In this document: positions 10,566 to 20,323 of the stretch, in pieces
Position numbering within the stretch: position 1 is the stretch's first letter
Layout of the letters: every line of letters starts with the position of its first letter
NCBI GenBank assembly: GCA_963854835.1
Contig: OY978527.1
Span: 27,669,529-27,733,528, forward strand
DNA: 64,000 bases
Direction: 5' to 3'
Origin: Megamerina dolium
Taxonomy: Eukaryota; Arthropoda; Insecta; Diptera; Megamerinidae
The notes under the pieces: generated by a model
Told to the model about the DNA's origin: nothing
What the model saw: only the letters and a program-made list of their open reading frames with translations
Database searches by the model: none
Program-made: the position numbers and the translations under genes

Positions 10566-12665
10566 AATTATGCTCGCACGACTTATGGTTTTGTGTCTTC
10601 GGACACAAATTTTTAGTATAAAAGAATAAGAACTCTAGTTTTTATAAATTTATTCATTTTCATCAATTTCAACCTTTCTGGTTGACACGAATCTTAAGGG
10701 GGAAGTAAAGGGTAATTTGAAATAAAAAACACTTTTTTCACTGATTTTTTACGGAGATACAGCTTAACCAAATTTATTCAAACTTTTTTTTAATTATAAA
10801 GCATCATCTAGAGAATATTTAGTTAAATTTTCGTAATTGAATATTGAAAAATAAGCCGGTGACAGAGCATTTCCCAAAACGTCTTTTGAAAAATACGTTG
10901 TTCGGTGAACACGATAACTCAGCGTAGAATTATCTAAAATCAAAAATGTTGTTAAATTTACTTAAATTATGAGTTAGTTCTCACCCTCCCGTCGTTGTTG
11001 AGTTATCATTTTCGATTTTCAACAGTTCGTGGCTTATTTAAGTAAAAAGTATTTTCCGCTATTTTTAAGGTAACAAACTACCTTAATATGAAAATAGAAA
11101 AATGTAAATAACGGGAGGGGGAGGCATTTTATACCAAGAAAGTATGTTTCGAGTTTGAAAAGAATCGGTCGAGTAGATTTTACAGCATCGTGTTTACGGG
11201 CTTCGAAAAATTATTTTTTAGAAAAACACTTGTATTTTTTTTTTCTAAAAAAGTGTGAAAAAACTTTTTTGTAACTTACACTGAATCATCGATCCCAGGT
11301 ACATAAAGTACGTTCCCGGCAGCAATCTCGCTGTCTTGGAAAATGGAAAAGAAAAAATCGATTTTCCGAATCTGCGTATCAAACTCACTATTTCGCACAC
11401 TCGATCCACTTATGTACAAGGATGTATATATTGTTACATTTTTATTTTGGGAGCGTTTAATTTTACTCGAATCAACCTGTTCGATCACTGGATTCTGTCA
11501 ATAATAATTACAACACTTATTTTGTACTAATTATATACAACAATAATTTTTTTAATCAACTATTTACAATCACACTTTAATTTAACTTGCTATCGTGTGA
11601 TGTTGCCTCTATCACTTGATTGTGTTATGTTCCCTCTATCACTTTCGAATTGATTTCATTTGCCTACAACTGGCCCTATTTACACCTTGTGGCAATACTC
11701 CATAATCTTTCTTTATCGTAATCGAGTTTATTCTCTTTCTTTCTGGTTGACTTCTTCTAGTTATCGCCTTTTCCTTTTTGTCGACATTCGTTTCGATGCT
11801 ACCATTATTCGTGCTATTCACACTAACTATCGATACTCGTTACAATATGTATTCTGATTCTCAAATTTTCCCTTGCAATAACTTCTCTAAATACTCGATT
11901 TGTTCATTATTGTTTTACCATCGTTTATATGTATAAACCTTGCTTATTTATAAGTATAAAAAAGCCACAATTCCACAGAAAGCCCGCTTCTGTCACCACT
12001 TTGTGGGCTCTCACTTTCACTTTATTATTACCGTTTGCCGATTAAATCAAACACAAGATTATATTAAATGTGACATAAGTTTATTATAAATAGAATTCAC
12101 GGATTACACATCTGTAATTATATTTATAATCTATTGTTACAATTAATGGAATATCGATACTTTAATAACTGCAGGTTCGTACCTGTTGATTATTTAAAGG
12201 CAACTAACTTAATTTTCAAAAAAAAACCTTACGTTTCGTCATGTTTGTTCTTTTGTTCGTTCGTCAGAGTTGTTCGCTTCGTTAACTTTTGGGTCCAGTT
12301 TGTCTATCTTTCAGGGTTGTGATGTTAGGAACTGTCTGCCACGTCGAGTGGCGCGTTCAGTTCCCACATATATACGATTGTAATCATATATTTTTTGTTA
12401 TTATTAAACAGCTGTTATCTATTTTTCAAAGAAAAGGTAAACAAAAGCTTTTTGTGTACTGTTTTTCAAATGCTAAAATAAAAAGCATTTAAGTTGCATT
12501 GAGGTCGAGAATTTTGTGTGGATAATTGCACATTAGGACTGGCATTTAGAACTTAATGTGCTAAAGGCGCATTTATGGCTCAGCATGAACATAGCATTAC
12601 CGTCCGATTTTCTGTTGGTTCAGGATCATTAAAAAATTTAATAAAGAAATAAATCCATAACGTAA
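10566..12665. other. Unassigned AT-rich stretch
   Basis: I see no supported gene in these 2.1 kb. Short ORFs (for example 11276-11488 minus, 11639-11821 minus) have no recognisable motif. Two perfect hairpins are present: 10590-10609 (8-bp stem, TTCG loop) and 11065-11086 (8-bp stem TTAAGGTA, 6-nt loop). The DNA could be decayed TE sequence, or a promoter/intergenic region. Confidence 0.4.
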
Positions 12666-13370
12666 TTAGATGACTCCATACTCGATTTTAAACTCAATAT
12701 TGGTATATTTTTTTCCCGTTTGGGGCGTTTTCGTGTCTGCATCGACGATTGACACTTGAAGTTGATCCCTTGCCACCTCGCTGAAGTGTTTTGTCAGTGC
12801 TGTTGCTGCTGTTTTTTGCTGGTCCCCATCCTTCCTCGGTTTCTTGTGATGGACATTACCACTGTCGTTCTGGGAGCGGTTTCGCTTCTGAACCTGATCG
12901 GTAATCGGAGGTGCACGTTTCAAGTACTTCTTGTACTCCTCGACCACCGCTTCGTATCTTGGTTTATCCACTTGGTCATACTCGTGAACGGTGCCAACAA
13001 CATGTAGATAGCCTTCTGGTACCGCTGCTTCATGACTGTGCCTAGGGATTTTTGTTTCTTTGACCTTGTCCCGCTGGGCTGTCTTTTTGTTCTGTAATCT
13101 TTTTTGTTGTTGCTGCTTGCGTTTTGGGTGTGCTATGCTTGGCACTTCCCTGTACGCTGGCTGTGGTCTCTTGACTTGAGGCCAACAGTAGGTCTTCGTC
13201 CGAGTCTTTGTGTTCGTTTGTGTCAGTGTGCGTTTGTTCAGGTTTTTTGTTTGTTTATCTTTTATGTTATTGTTATTGTTATTGTCTTTTTCCTTTCTTG
13301 TTCCCACGAGTATGCTCGGAAAGGGTTGATCACTCGTCCGCAGAGGCGGCATGCGTAGAACCATAGGCAC
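12666..13370 (-). CDS. Unrecognised 234-aa ORF, TE-like
   Basis: An uninterrupted frame of 234 codons encoding a basic, Lys/Gln/Thr-rich protein with a low-complexity N-terminal half (an Asn run near residues 30-36, a QQQQ near 85). The C-terminal half is more protein-like: a charged helix (KPRYEAVVEEYKKYLKR) and HFSEVARDQLQVSIVD, reminiscent of gag-like ORFs of insect retroelements. I cannot name the family. A second frame just upstream (13300-13390) contains CRLCGR, a possible half zinc finger. No splice sites or neighbours clarify its role. It could be a gag/ORF1 remnant or a chance long frame. Confidence 0.35.
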   Translation of the reverse strand: MPMVLRMPPLRTSDQPFPSILVGTRKEKDNNNNNNIKDKQTKNLNKRTLTQTNTKTRTKTYCWPQVKRPQPAYREVPSIAHPKRKQQQQKRLQNKKTAQRDKVKETKIPRHSHEAAVPEGYLHVVGTVHEYDQVDKPRYEAVVEEYKKYLKRAPPITDQVQKRNRSQNDSGNVHHKKPRKDGDQQKTAATALTKHFSEVARDQLQVSIVDADTKTPQTGKKYTNIEFKIEYGVI

Positions 13371-13454
13371 GGATCGACACCTTGGCTTAGGATGTTTTAC
13401 TAGATTCTATTACGGTACACTTAAATTCGAGTCATTTATTTGAATTTAATTGAA

Positions 13455-13578
<124 letters not shown>

Positions 13579-13882
13579 TTTTTCCTCTGGCTCAATATTC
13601 TTTTAAATAAAACGCACTGTTTTAATTGTTTAAATATAAAATAGTATGTTTATTCGCATTGATTTCACATGTGTATTTTCTTGCAGCGCTTATTACAGAC
13701 TGACTTCTTATATACTTAAAAAACTAGCCGTTACATCTGTTTCAATTTAGGTTCATTCCTCATACCGTTTGTTGTGTCTTTGTAGTTTTGATTGTCTGTC
13801 TTGTTTCTTATTTTGTCTTTGTCATTCTGTTCGGTTTTCGTCCGTCACCCTACAACCAGCCCTACATTCGGCCGTCCTGAAC

Positions 13883-14880
13883 TCATTCGTCCTCGAATGT
13901 GACATTCCAAACTTTCATGAATTCAGCCACCGTAGTGGTTTTGTTAGGACCCTCGTGGTCACCAACCTTCTCGACTTCATAGCGGCCATGGTTTAATTTC
14001 TTGGTGATACGGTAAGGACCCAAGTATTTAGGCCTAAGTTTCATGGATGTTCCAAATTGCGTTCGCTTGATGGCTACTAGCTGATTTACTTCATATTCGC
14101 ATTCTGGTTTTCGATTCTTATTATACGATTTCCGATTTTCTTGTTGCATTCTCGATATATTTTCTGCTGCTTTTTGACGTATTTCCTCACGCTCTATGTT
14201 TAGCTGCTGCAAATCTGTTTCTTCGATAAGTCGTCTTATGTCAGCTAGATCGCTTACTCTCATTTCACAACCAGTTAGTATAGTGAACGGAGCCACTCCG
14301 GTGCTGCGGGGTGGCGTGCTATTTAAAAGTTGCTGTACACGCTCAACATGTTTGTACCAGCTCGCAGGGTTGTCCTGGCAAAGTTTTGCCAATATCGGCA
14401 CCACAATTCGGTGGACGCGTTCCACCTGTCCATTACCCCTAGGTACGCCAGTGGCGATAAGTAAATGCTGAATTATTTCTCGCTCGCAATATTCTTTGAA
14501 AGCAGAAGATGTAAACGCCGCTCCTCTATCACTAATAATCCTTTTAGGATTTCCGAAAAGTGTTGCTTGCTTCGAAAGTTTTTCTACTACTGCTTCTGCT
14601 CCACAATTCCGAGTTGAATAAAGCCAAATGAACTTCGAAAATGCATCGATCACTACTAGAATGTAGTTGTAATTTTTGTTTGTGGGCTGCATCGGTCCGA
14701 CGTGATCCACATGATAAGTGCCGAGGGGTTTATGTTCTTTATTTATTGGGTTAAGGTACCCTTCTTTTTTCCCCATCTTTGCATCAGAGACGATACACTC
14801 GATACAACTACCTACAATTTTTGCTACTTTTAAGCTCAGCTTGGGTATGTAAAATGTCTTTTCAATATTTTCTATGATTC
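13883..14880 (-). pseudogene. pol: S1 integrase
   Basis: The 297-aa frame 13883-14776, extended upstream to about 14880 in the same frame, is a complete-looking integrase. CIECI marks the zinc-binding end and HVDHVGP holds the first catalytic Asp. SDRGAAF holds the second Asp, and GNGQVERVHR the Glu. A C-terminal GPY/F-type module follows (YLGPYRITKKLNHGRYEVE). The GPY/F module is a known feature of many gypsy integrases. A frameshift at about 14875 separates it from RNase H. Catalytic residues are intact. Confidence 0.92.
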
Positions 14881-15735
14881 GTCGACTGGCAAAATGCCCT
14901 TGTCTATGAGCAGTCTTGATACCTCATCTTCCATTTCTGACGGAACCACTACAAGCTCTTTAGCCGGATCTTTAAACAGTATATCATACTTTATGTAATA
15001 GTCTTGGTAATTTTCCTTTTCCAGTATCTTCCGCACGGCTTTCGTCCATTCATCGCGTAATTGGGCCTCTTTCAACCGATGTTTAAGTGAGTCTTCTAAC
15101 ATTAAACAGTAAACTCTGCTGAGTGCATCAACATGCACCATTCTTTTCCCAGCTCGATGCTCGGTTTCAAAATTGAAGTCTTGGAGAAACAACGCCCATC
15201 TGGCGATCTTCGGAGGAACGTCTTTCTTTTTAAGCGTCATAGTGAACGCGTTGCAATCGGTGACAATTTTAAAGCGAGTACCCAAGAGATAAATCCTCCA
15301 TTTTTTCAAGGCCTCGATGATCGCTAGCACCTCCAACTCGTATGCAGGATAATTCTCCTCTACTGGCTTAGTTTTTCTGCTTAAATACTGCACGGGATGT
15401 AGTTGTTGGTCCTCGGAATCCTTTTGCAACAGGATTGCCCCATACCCGTATTTACTTGCGTCAGTGTGTACCTCCGTCGTAGCTTTTGGGGAAAATAGCT
15501 TCAAAACTGGTGCCTTAACCAGCTCAAGCTTAAGTTGTTGATATACTGCTATTTCTTGTTCACTCAGCTGAAACTTTGAATCTTTTTTCAAAAGATCTGA
15601 CAATGGTTTAGCGACCAAAGCAAAATCTTGAATAAAACGTCGACAATATGATGTAAGCCCCAGAAATCTCTGCACCCCCTTTTTGTCAGACGGCAGTGGA
15701 TAATTTTGAACAGCCATAATTTTTTCTTCAGACAT
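14872..15735 (-). pseudogene. pol: S1 RNase H and connection domain
   Basis: 287 aa. The start (QRFLGLTSYCRRFI) is the RT connection region. RNase H follows with HTDASKYGYGAIL (first catalytic Asp), ELEVLAIIEALKKW (Glu), IVTDCNAF (Asp) and VDALSR (final Asp). It shares the reading frame of the upstream RT, from which it is separated by in-frame TAG and TAA codons between 15760 and 15802. Confidence 0.92.
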
Positions 15736-15739
15736 TTGT

Positions 15740-16779
15740 ACAGTTCCTCCTTCAATTACTTAGCCGAGAAATTTTATTCTTCGTTTCAAAATTTGGCATT
15801 TCTACCATTTAATTTTTAACCCATTCTCTTCCGCTACTTCAAGCACCTCTTTTAATCTTTCTATGCCTTCTATCTCATCTTTAGCCGGAATTACTAAATC
15901 GTCTATATACGTAATGACAATGCCCTTTTGGGTTAGCGCCCTAAGGACAGCATTAATGTATCTGCAAAACACAGCTGGGGAATTTGAAATTCCAAACGGT
16001 ACAAAAAGAAACTCAAATTGACCATTGTTCATGACAAACGATGTGTATTTTCTGGAATCAGGATGTACGGGCACATGGAAAAATCCATTTCGCAAATCGA
16101 GGGTCGTGAAAACTCTTGCTTCCTATTATCTATCTAAAACGTCGTCTATTACGACCATAGGGAAATTGTCTCTTACGATTTTTTGATTCAACATTCTGTA
16201 GTCGCAGCATAATCTTTCGCCGCCATCCTTCTTCGATACCAGGACGATGGGTGATGAATAATCGGAACAGCTGGCTTGGATAATACCATCCTCTAACCAT
16301 TCTTCAATTTGTTTGTCGACAAATCGCTGATCTTCGAATGACATACGCCGTGGTCGCTGATACACAGGAATTTCGTCCGAGAGAATGATTTTCGTATTTA
16401 CTGGAGATTCTTTGTTTTTGACTGGATTATAAGCTTTGACAATTAACTCAATGTCTTTAGCGAGACTCTTGTTCAAATGGTTTAGCTCTAATCCCAAATC
16501 TTCCTGATCTGCCACTACCAAAATATGATCGAATTCATTAATCCATTTGACTGTACTATTATCTTCTCCATTATTCGCGTCATTATTTCCCTTATGCTCA
16601 ACAATATCAGCAGACCTTACACCTTTAACATCACCTGCCGTTTCGACTAAGCCTTTATTTCCGTCTAAAACTGGACCGCTTTTCTCTACAAATAAAACTT
16701 CATCTTCGGTTAGAATTACTGAAACTTCTTTTAAAATGTCAACTCCGATCATGGCTGGCCAGCAAATGTCTCGCTCCAT
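15740..16779 (-). pseudogene. pol: S1 reverse transcriptase
   Basis: Two pieces in one frame, 16126-16779 and 15802-16095, split by tandem TAA TAG codons at about 16123-16128. Motifs in order: QIEEWLEDGIIQ, SSPIVLVSKKDG, CCDYRMLN, TLDLRNGFFHVPV (spanning the break), FVPFGISNSPA and the catalytic YIDDLVI. The 5' piece begins with the end of the protease region (MIGVDILKE). Nonsense substitutions, not indels, inactivated it. Confidence 0.9.
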
Positions 16780-17307
16780 TACTACATGAAAGGTTACTTC
16801 GAAAGAGATATTATCAACACGCTATATCGTTTCAAAACTACCTATTGTTTCGATAGTATTATCGCAGACACTGAAAAGTTTGCGTCTATCAATAGTCAAT
16901 TTAACGTCAAGCTTACTCATGAGCAGTGTATCGTAGCTTATCAGGCATAACGAGCATCCTGAATCAATTAAAGCATCAAATTTAAATCCATTTATCTCCA
17001 TCTCTTTCAGGTGTAAATTGGTATTCAATTTTTTGTTTCGATCATTACCCAACATGTTCACCGAATTCTTTGAATCCTTCGCCTTTTGCTTTTCACATTC
17101 AAATGCACGATGTCCTAACTCATGGCATTTAAAACATTCTAGATTCTTCTTTGGACACTGCGCAGCAAGTTGTGAGACATCACCACACTTGAAACATTTC
17201 TTAACAAACTCCTTTTTTGGGACTACAGGTGAGGTTACGTTTTTATGAAGAGAATTAGCGTTTGCCTTAGCGGGCCCAGGTTGCGATTTGCGTATCTTTT
17301 CATACAC
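16780..17307 (-). pseudogene. gag-pol: S1 nucleocapsid zinc knuckles and protease
   Basis: 161 aa. Two CCHC knuckles occur in tandem, CFKCGDVSQLAAQC and CFKCHELGHRAFEC, which bind RNA. They are followed by the aspartic protease motif ALIDSGCSLCLI. In the first knuckle the usual His is replaced (CX2CX4..AAQC lacks the His), so it is probably damaged. A TAG at 16822-16824 interrupts the frame, which then continues in phase towards RT. Gag and protease are fused in one frame here. Confidence 0.88.
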
Positions 17308-17996
17308 CTACACTTGCTCCTTTAATTCGCTTATCGTCTTAGCTTGGTACAAAGTCGCCTTATTGAATCTTGAATCAGGGTACTCCTTCAATGAAGTAAT
17401 CAATTATACTTGCTTCGTCTAAATCGATTGGTCTACCTATTTCCATAAGTACATAAAGATATTCGAGAAAAGTTTCATTATAGTGTTTACGTCGGCTTCG
17501 CAACATTTTGTGCACGTCTGATGATGACAGTTTTCTACCAAATTCCTCAATCAATGCGCTTTTCAATTTTCCCCAGTCAGTAACACCAACCTGACTTCTA
17601 ATATAAAGCTTAGCGGCTCCAGCTAGAAGTTGCTTAGCGTATACGAACATTTGCAAATCAGTCCAATTTACTGTTTTTGCGTTTAACTCAAACTCTTCTA
17701 CCCAGTAGCGCACATCCACTGCTTCCTTACCAGTAAAAGTAGTCAAACTATCGCCTAAGTCTTTCAAATTGCTGTGTGGGTATTACCACACGTGACGGTA
17801 CCTGAACACCTACATCAGCGTCCACATACAAGGACTGACTGAGCTCTTCATCATTAGCCTGGTTTAGTGACTGGCTGTAGTGTTGAAGTAGTCTGTCCTG
17901 TAATCCTCTCTTCTGTCCGCTAAAACCAAGACCCAATTCCTTCAACTTGTCTTTAAGCTCACTCACTGTCATCGTCTTTACAGTATTTGCGTCCAT
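17308..17996 (-). pseudogene. gag: S1 Gag with N-terminal SAP domain
   Basis: The frame begins MDANTVKTMTVSELKDKL at 17996. Residues about 8-42 form a SAP motif (helix-turn-helix-like, AT-rich-DNA-binding in SAF-A, Acinus and PIAS): VSELKDKLKELGL..KRGLQDRLLQHY. After a frameshift near 17755, 17375-17767 encodes a gypsy capsid-type region (YWVEEFELNAKTVNW, LYIRSQVG). A further break near 17310-17375 precedes the zinc knuckles. A SAP domain at the Gag N terminus is unusual; S2 has one too. The 260 bp upstream of the ATG are T-rich and hold no recognisable LTR. Confidence 0.85.
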
Positions 17997-18268
17997 TTTG
18001 AACCTTTTATAGTTTTAATCAATACAGTAACTTTGTGCTTAAATTAAATATTCTTAAATATTTTGTACAAAAATTAAATCTTTTTCTCTTCCTCTTCTAA
18101 TTACAAACTATTTGCAATATCAATTTTATTTATATTTTCTTTCTCTTGCCGATTTCTTTTCTTAACCTCAACGTTTGTTTACGTTTTAACACTTGGCTTT
18201 GTTAACAACTTATTTTCTTTTTCTTCTTAAAATTGCCTTGTTCTTCTTCTTACAATACAAAATATACA

Positions 18269-18770
<502 letters not shown>

Positions 18771-19116
18771 AATTAGTGTTGACAGATCACTAACATAAGC
18801 CGTTGGTAAATGACATAAGTACTTACAGTAGGTAATCGGTTTAATATTATTTTACAATTAGATAAATTATTTAGCATACATTAAAGGTAGTCATGTATTA
18901 ACATTGAGTATTCTTAAATGGAACCTTTTACAGTATGCATGAGATGGAAAAGCTTACAATTCGGCCGTTCTGACAGTAAGGATCTCCTGATCCGATATCA
19001 ATGTATTTTTACTTTTTTACTATATTAACTATTTATTACTTTTCGCGATTATGTTCTTCGTTAATCCAGGGATTAATGTTAGCCACCGCCCAAATGCCTT
19101 TGTAGGGGATTTGTGT
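18771..19116 (-). other. S2 3' untranslated region
   Basis: Non-coding stretch between integrase end and 3' LTR. I see no ORF or RNA gene in it. Confidence 0.5.
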
Positions 19117-19990
19117 TTAATGCATTCCTTCCACATCTTCTATAAGGTATCTATCATTTTCCAATATTTTAGTAATTTTATATGGGCCTCTATATTTTGG
19201 AATAAGTTTGCTTGAGATACCTGTGCGATAGTCAAAATTCTTAACCATGACATATGCACCTAGTTTATATTGTGTTGGGGGTAGACGATGAGAGTCTACA
19301 TATTGCTTATTGTACGATTGCGATCGACTCTGTTTTGTCTCCGCCTGATCTATAATCTTCTCTTTGTCTAGGTCACATTGCACTTGCTCATTGGTTATTA
19401 TATTTTCTCTCAAAGTATCTAAAACTTGACCCCTTTGATTAGTTCCGAAAAGCATAACGCTAGGATGTTCCCCTATGGTACGGTGTACCGTATTGTTAAT
19501 TGCGAATTCGACCGTATCCAATGTTTTATCCCAATACATTTTTTTCTCCTCCTCTACTAACTTTGATATCATCGGACCCAAGCATCTGTTAACGCGTTCT
19601 ACCTGTCCGTTTGCCTGCGGAGAAGCCGTTGCAATTTTAATATGCCTAATATTATTATCACTTAGATATTGTTCGAATTCATTGGACGTGAAACCAGAAC
19701 CTCTATCAGATACATATTATGCATTTAGGACGACTATAGTATCTAAAATATTCTTTGAGTGCAACAATGACCTCCTTTGAGCTTGTAGTTTTCGTTGGGT
19801 ATAGTTTCACTAATTTCGTATAAGCATCGATCACCACTAAAATGTGTTTTTTACTCGTATGCTGGCTCTTAATTGTACCGTAATGATCTATGTGAACTAC
19901 TTCGAATGGTTCACTTCCCTTCGGAATTGTGTGTAAAAACTCCTTCCAATTTTGAACATATCAAAGCACGCATATTTTTCTCAGAAACAT
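19117..19990 (-). pseudogene. pol: S2 integrase (C-terminal two thirds)
   Basis: 19117-19581 (154 aa) carries the end of the core and a GPY/F-type module (YRGPYKITKILENDRYLIEDVEG). Upstream to 19990 the core is recognisable in translation: HIDHYG (first Asp), SDRGSGF-like (second Asp, frame broken near 19708) and TASPQANGQVERVNR with Glu. The frame begins abruptly at about 19960, where it is joined to gag sequence by the internal deletion. It resembles the G0 integrase at the window start, so the two may belong to one clade. Confidence 0.85.
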
Positions 19991-20024
19991 TGTATGTGCT
20001 TTTAATACTGTTTAACTGAGCAAA

Positions 20025-20319
20025 CTATGTTTTAAACTCAGCTCCTCCATTGCAGGAAGGTAATAATTCTTTTAGGGTACTGAAGGGAACGTCTATGTCA
20101 CCTTTTGCTGTTATACTCGGTAAGTTTTGGTTAAGCAACTTATTCTCACGCACTAACAGTTCACGTTCACGTTTCAAAAGGCTTATTTCCTTAAGTAACA
20201 ATTCTTTTTCTTTGTCTTGTGTAACTTTGTTATTCATTTCTTTGCCGTCTGTTTTTTTGTTTACACACATCATTTCGTTGTCATTGTTTCTTGTCATTGC
20301 TAATACATTGTTGCTCATT
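20025..20319 (-). pseudogene. gag: S2 Gag, second part
   Basis: Continuation of S2 gag beyond the inserted transposon. It encodes a Lys/Glu-rich coiled coil (KEISLLKRERELLVRENKLLNQN) followed by TLKELLPSCNGGAEF, the start of a gypsy capsid domain. A stop at 20025-20027 lies in frame; capsid-like coding (NVSEKNMRALIC) continues to about 19960 and then the internal deletion joins it to integrase. Removing the inserted element and one TCGA copy would leave the frame continuous with 23083-23617. Confidence 0.8.
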
Positions 20320-20323
20320 TCGA

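Noticed and set aside
17997..18265. 5' LTR of S1
   Set aside because: I compared it by eye with 13574-13880 and found no convincing match; the S1 5' LTR is either lost or too diverged.
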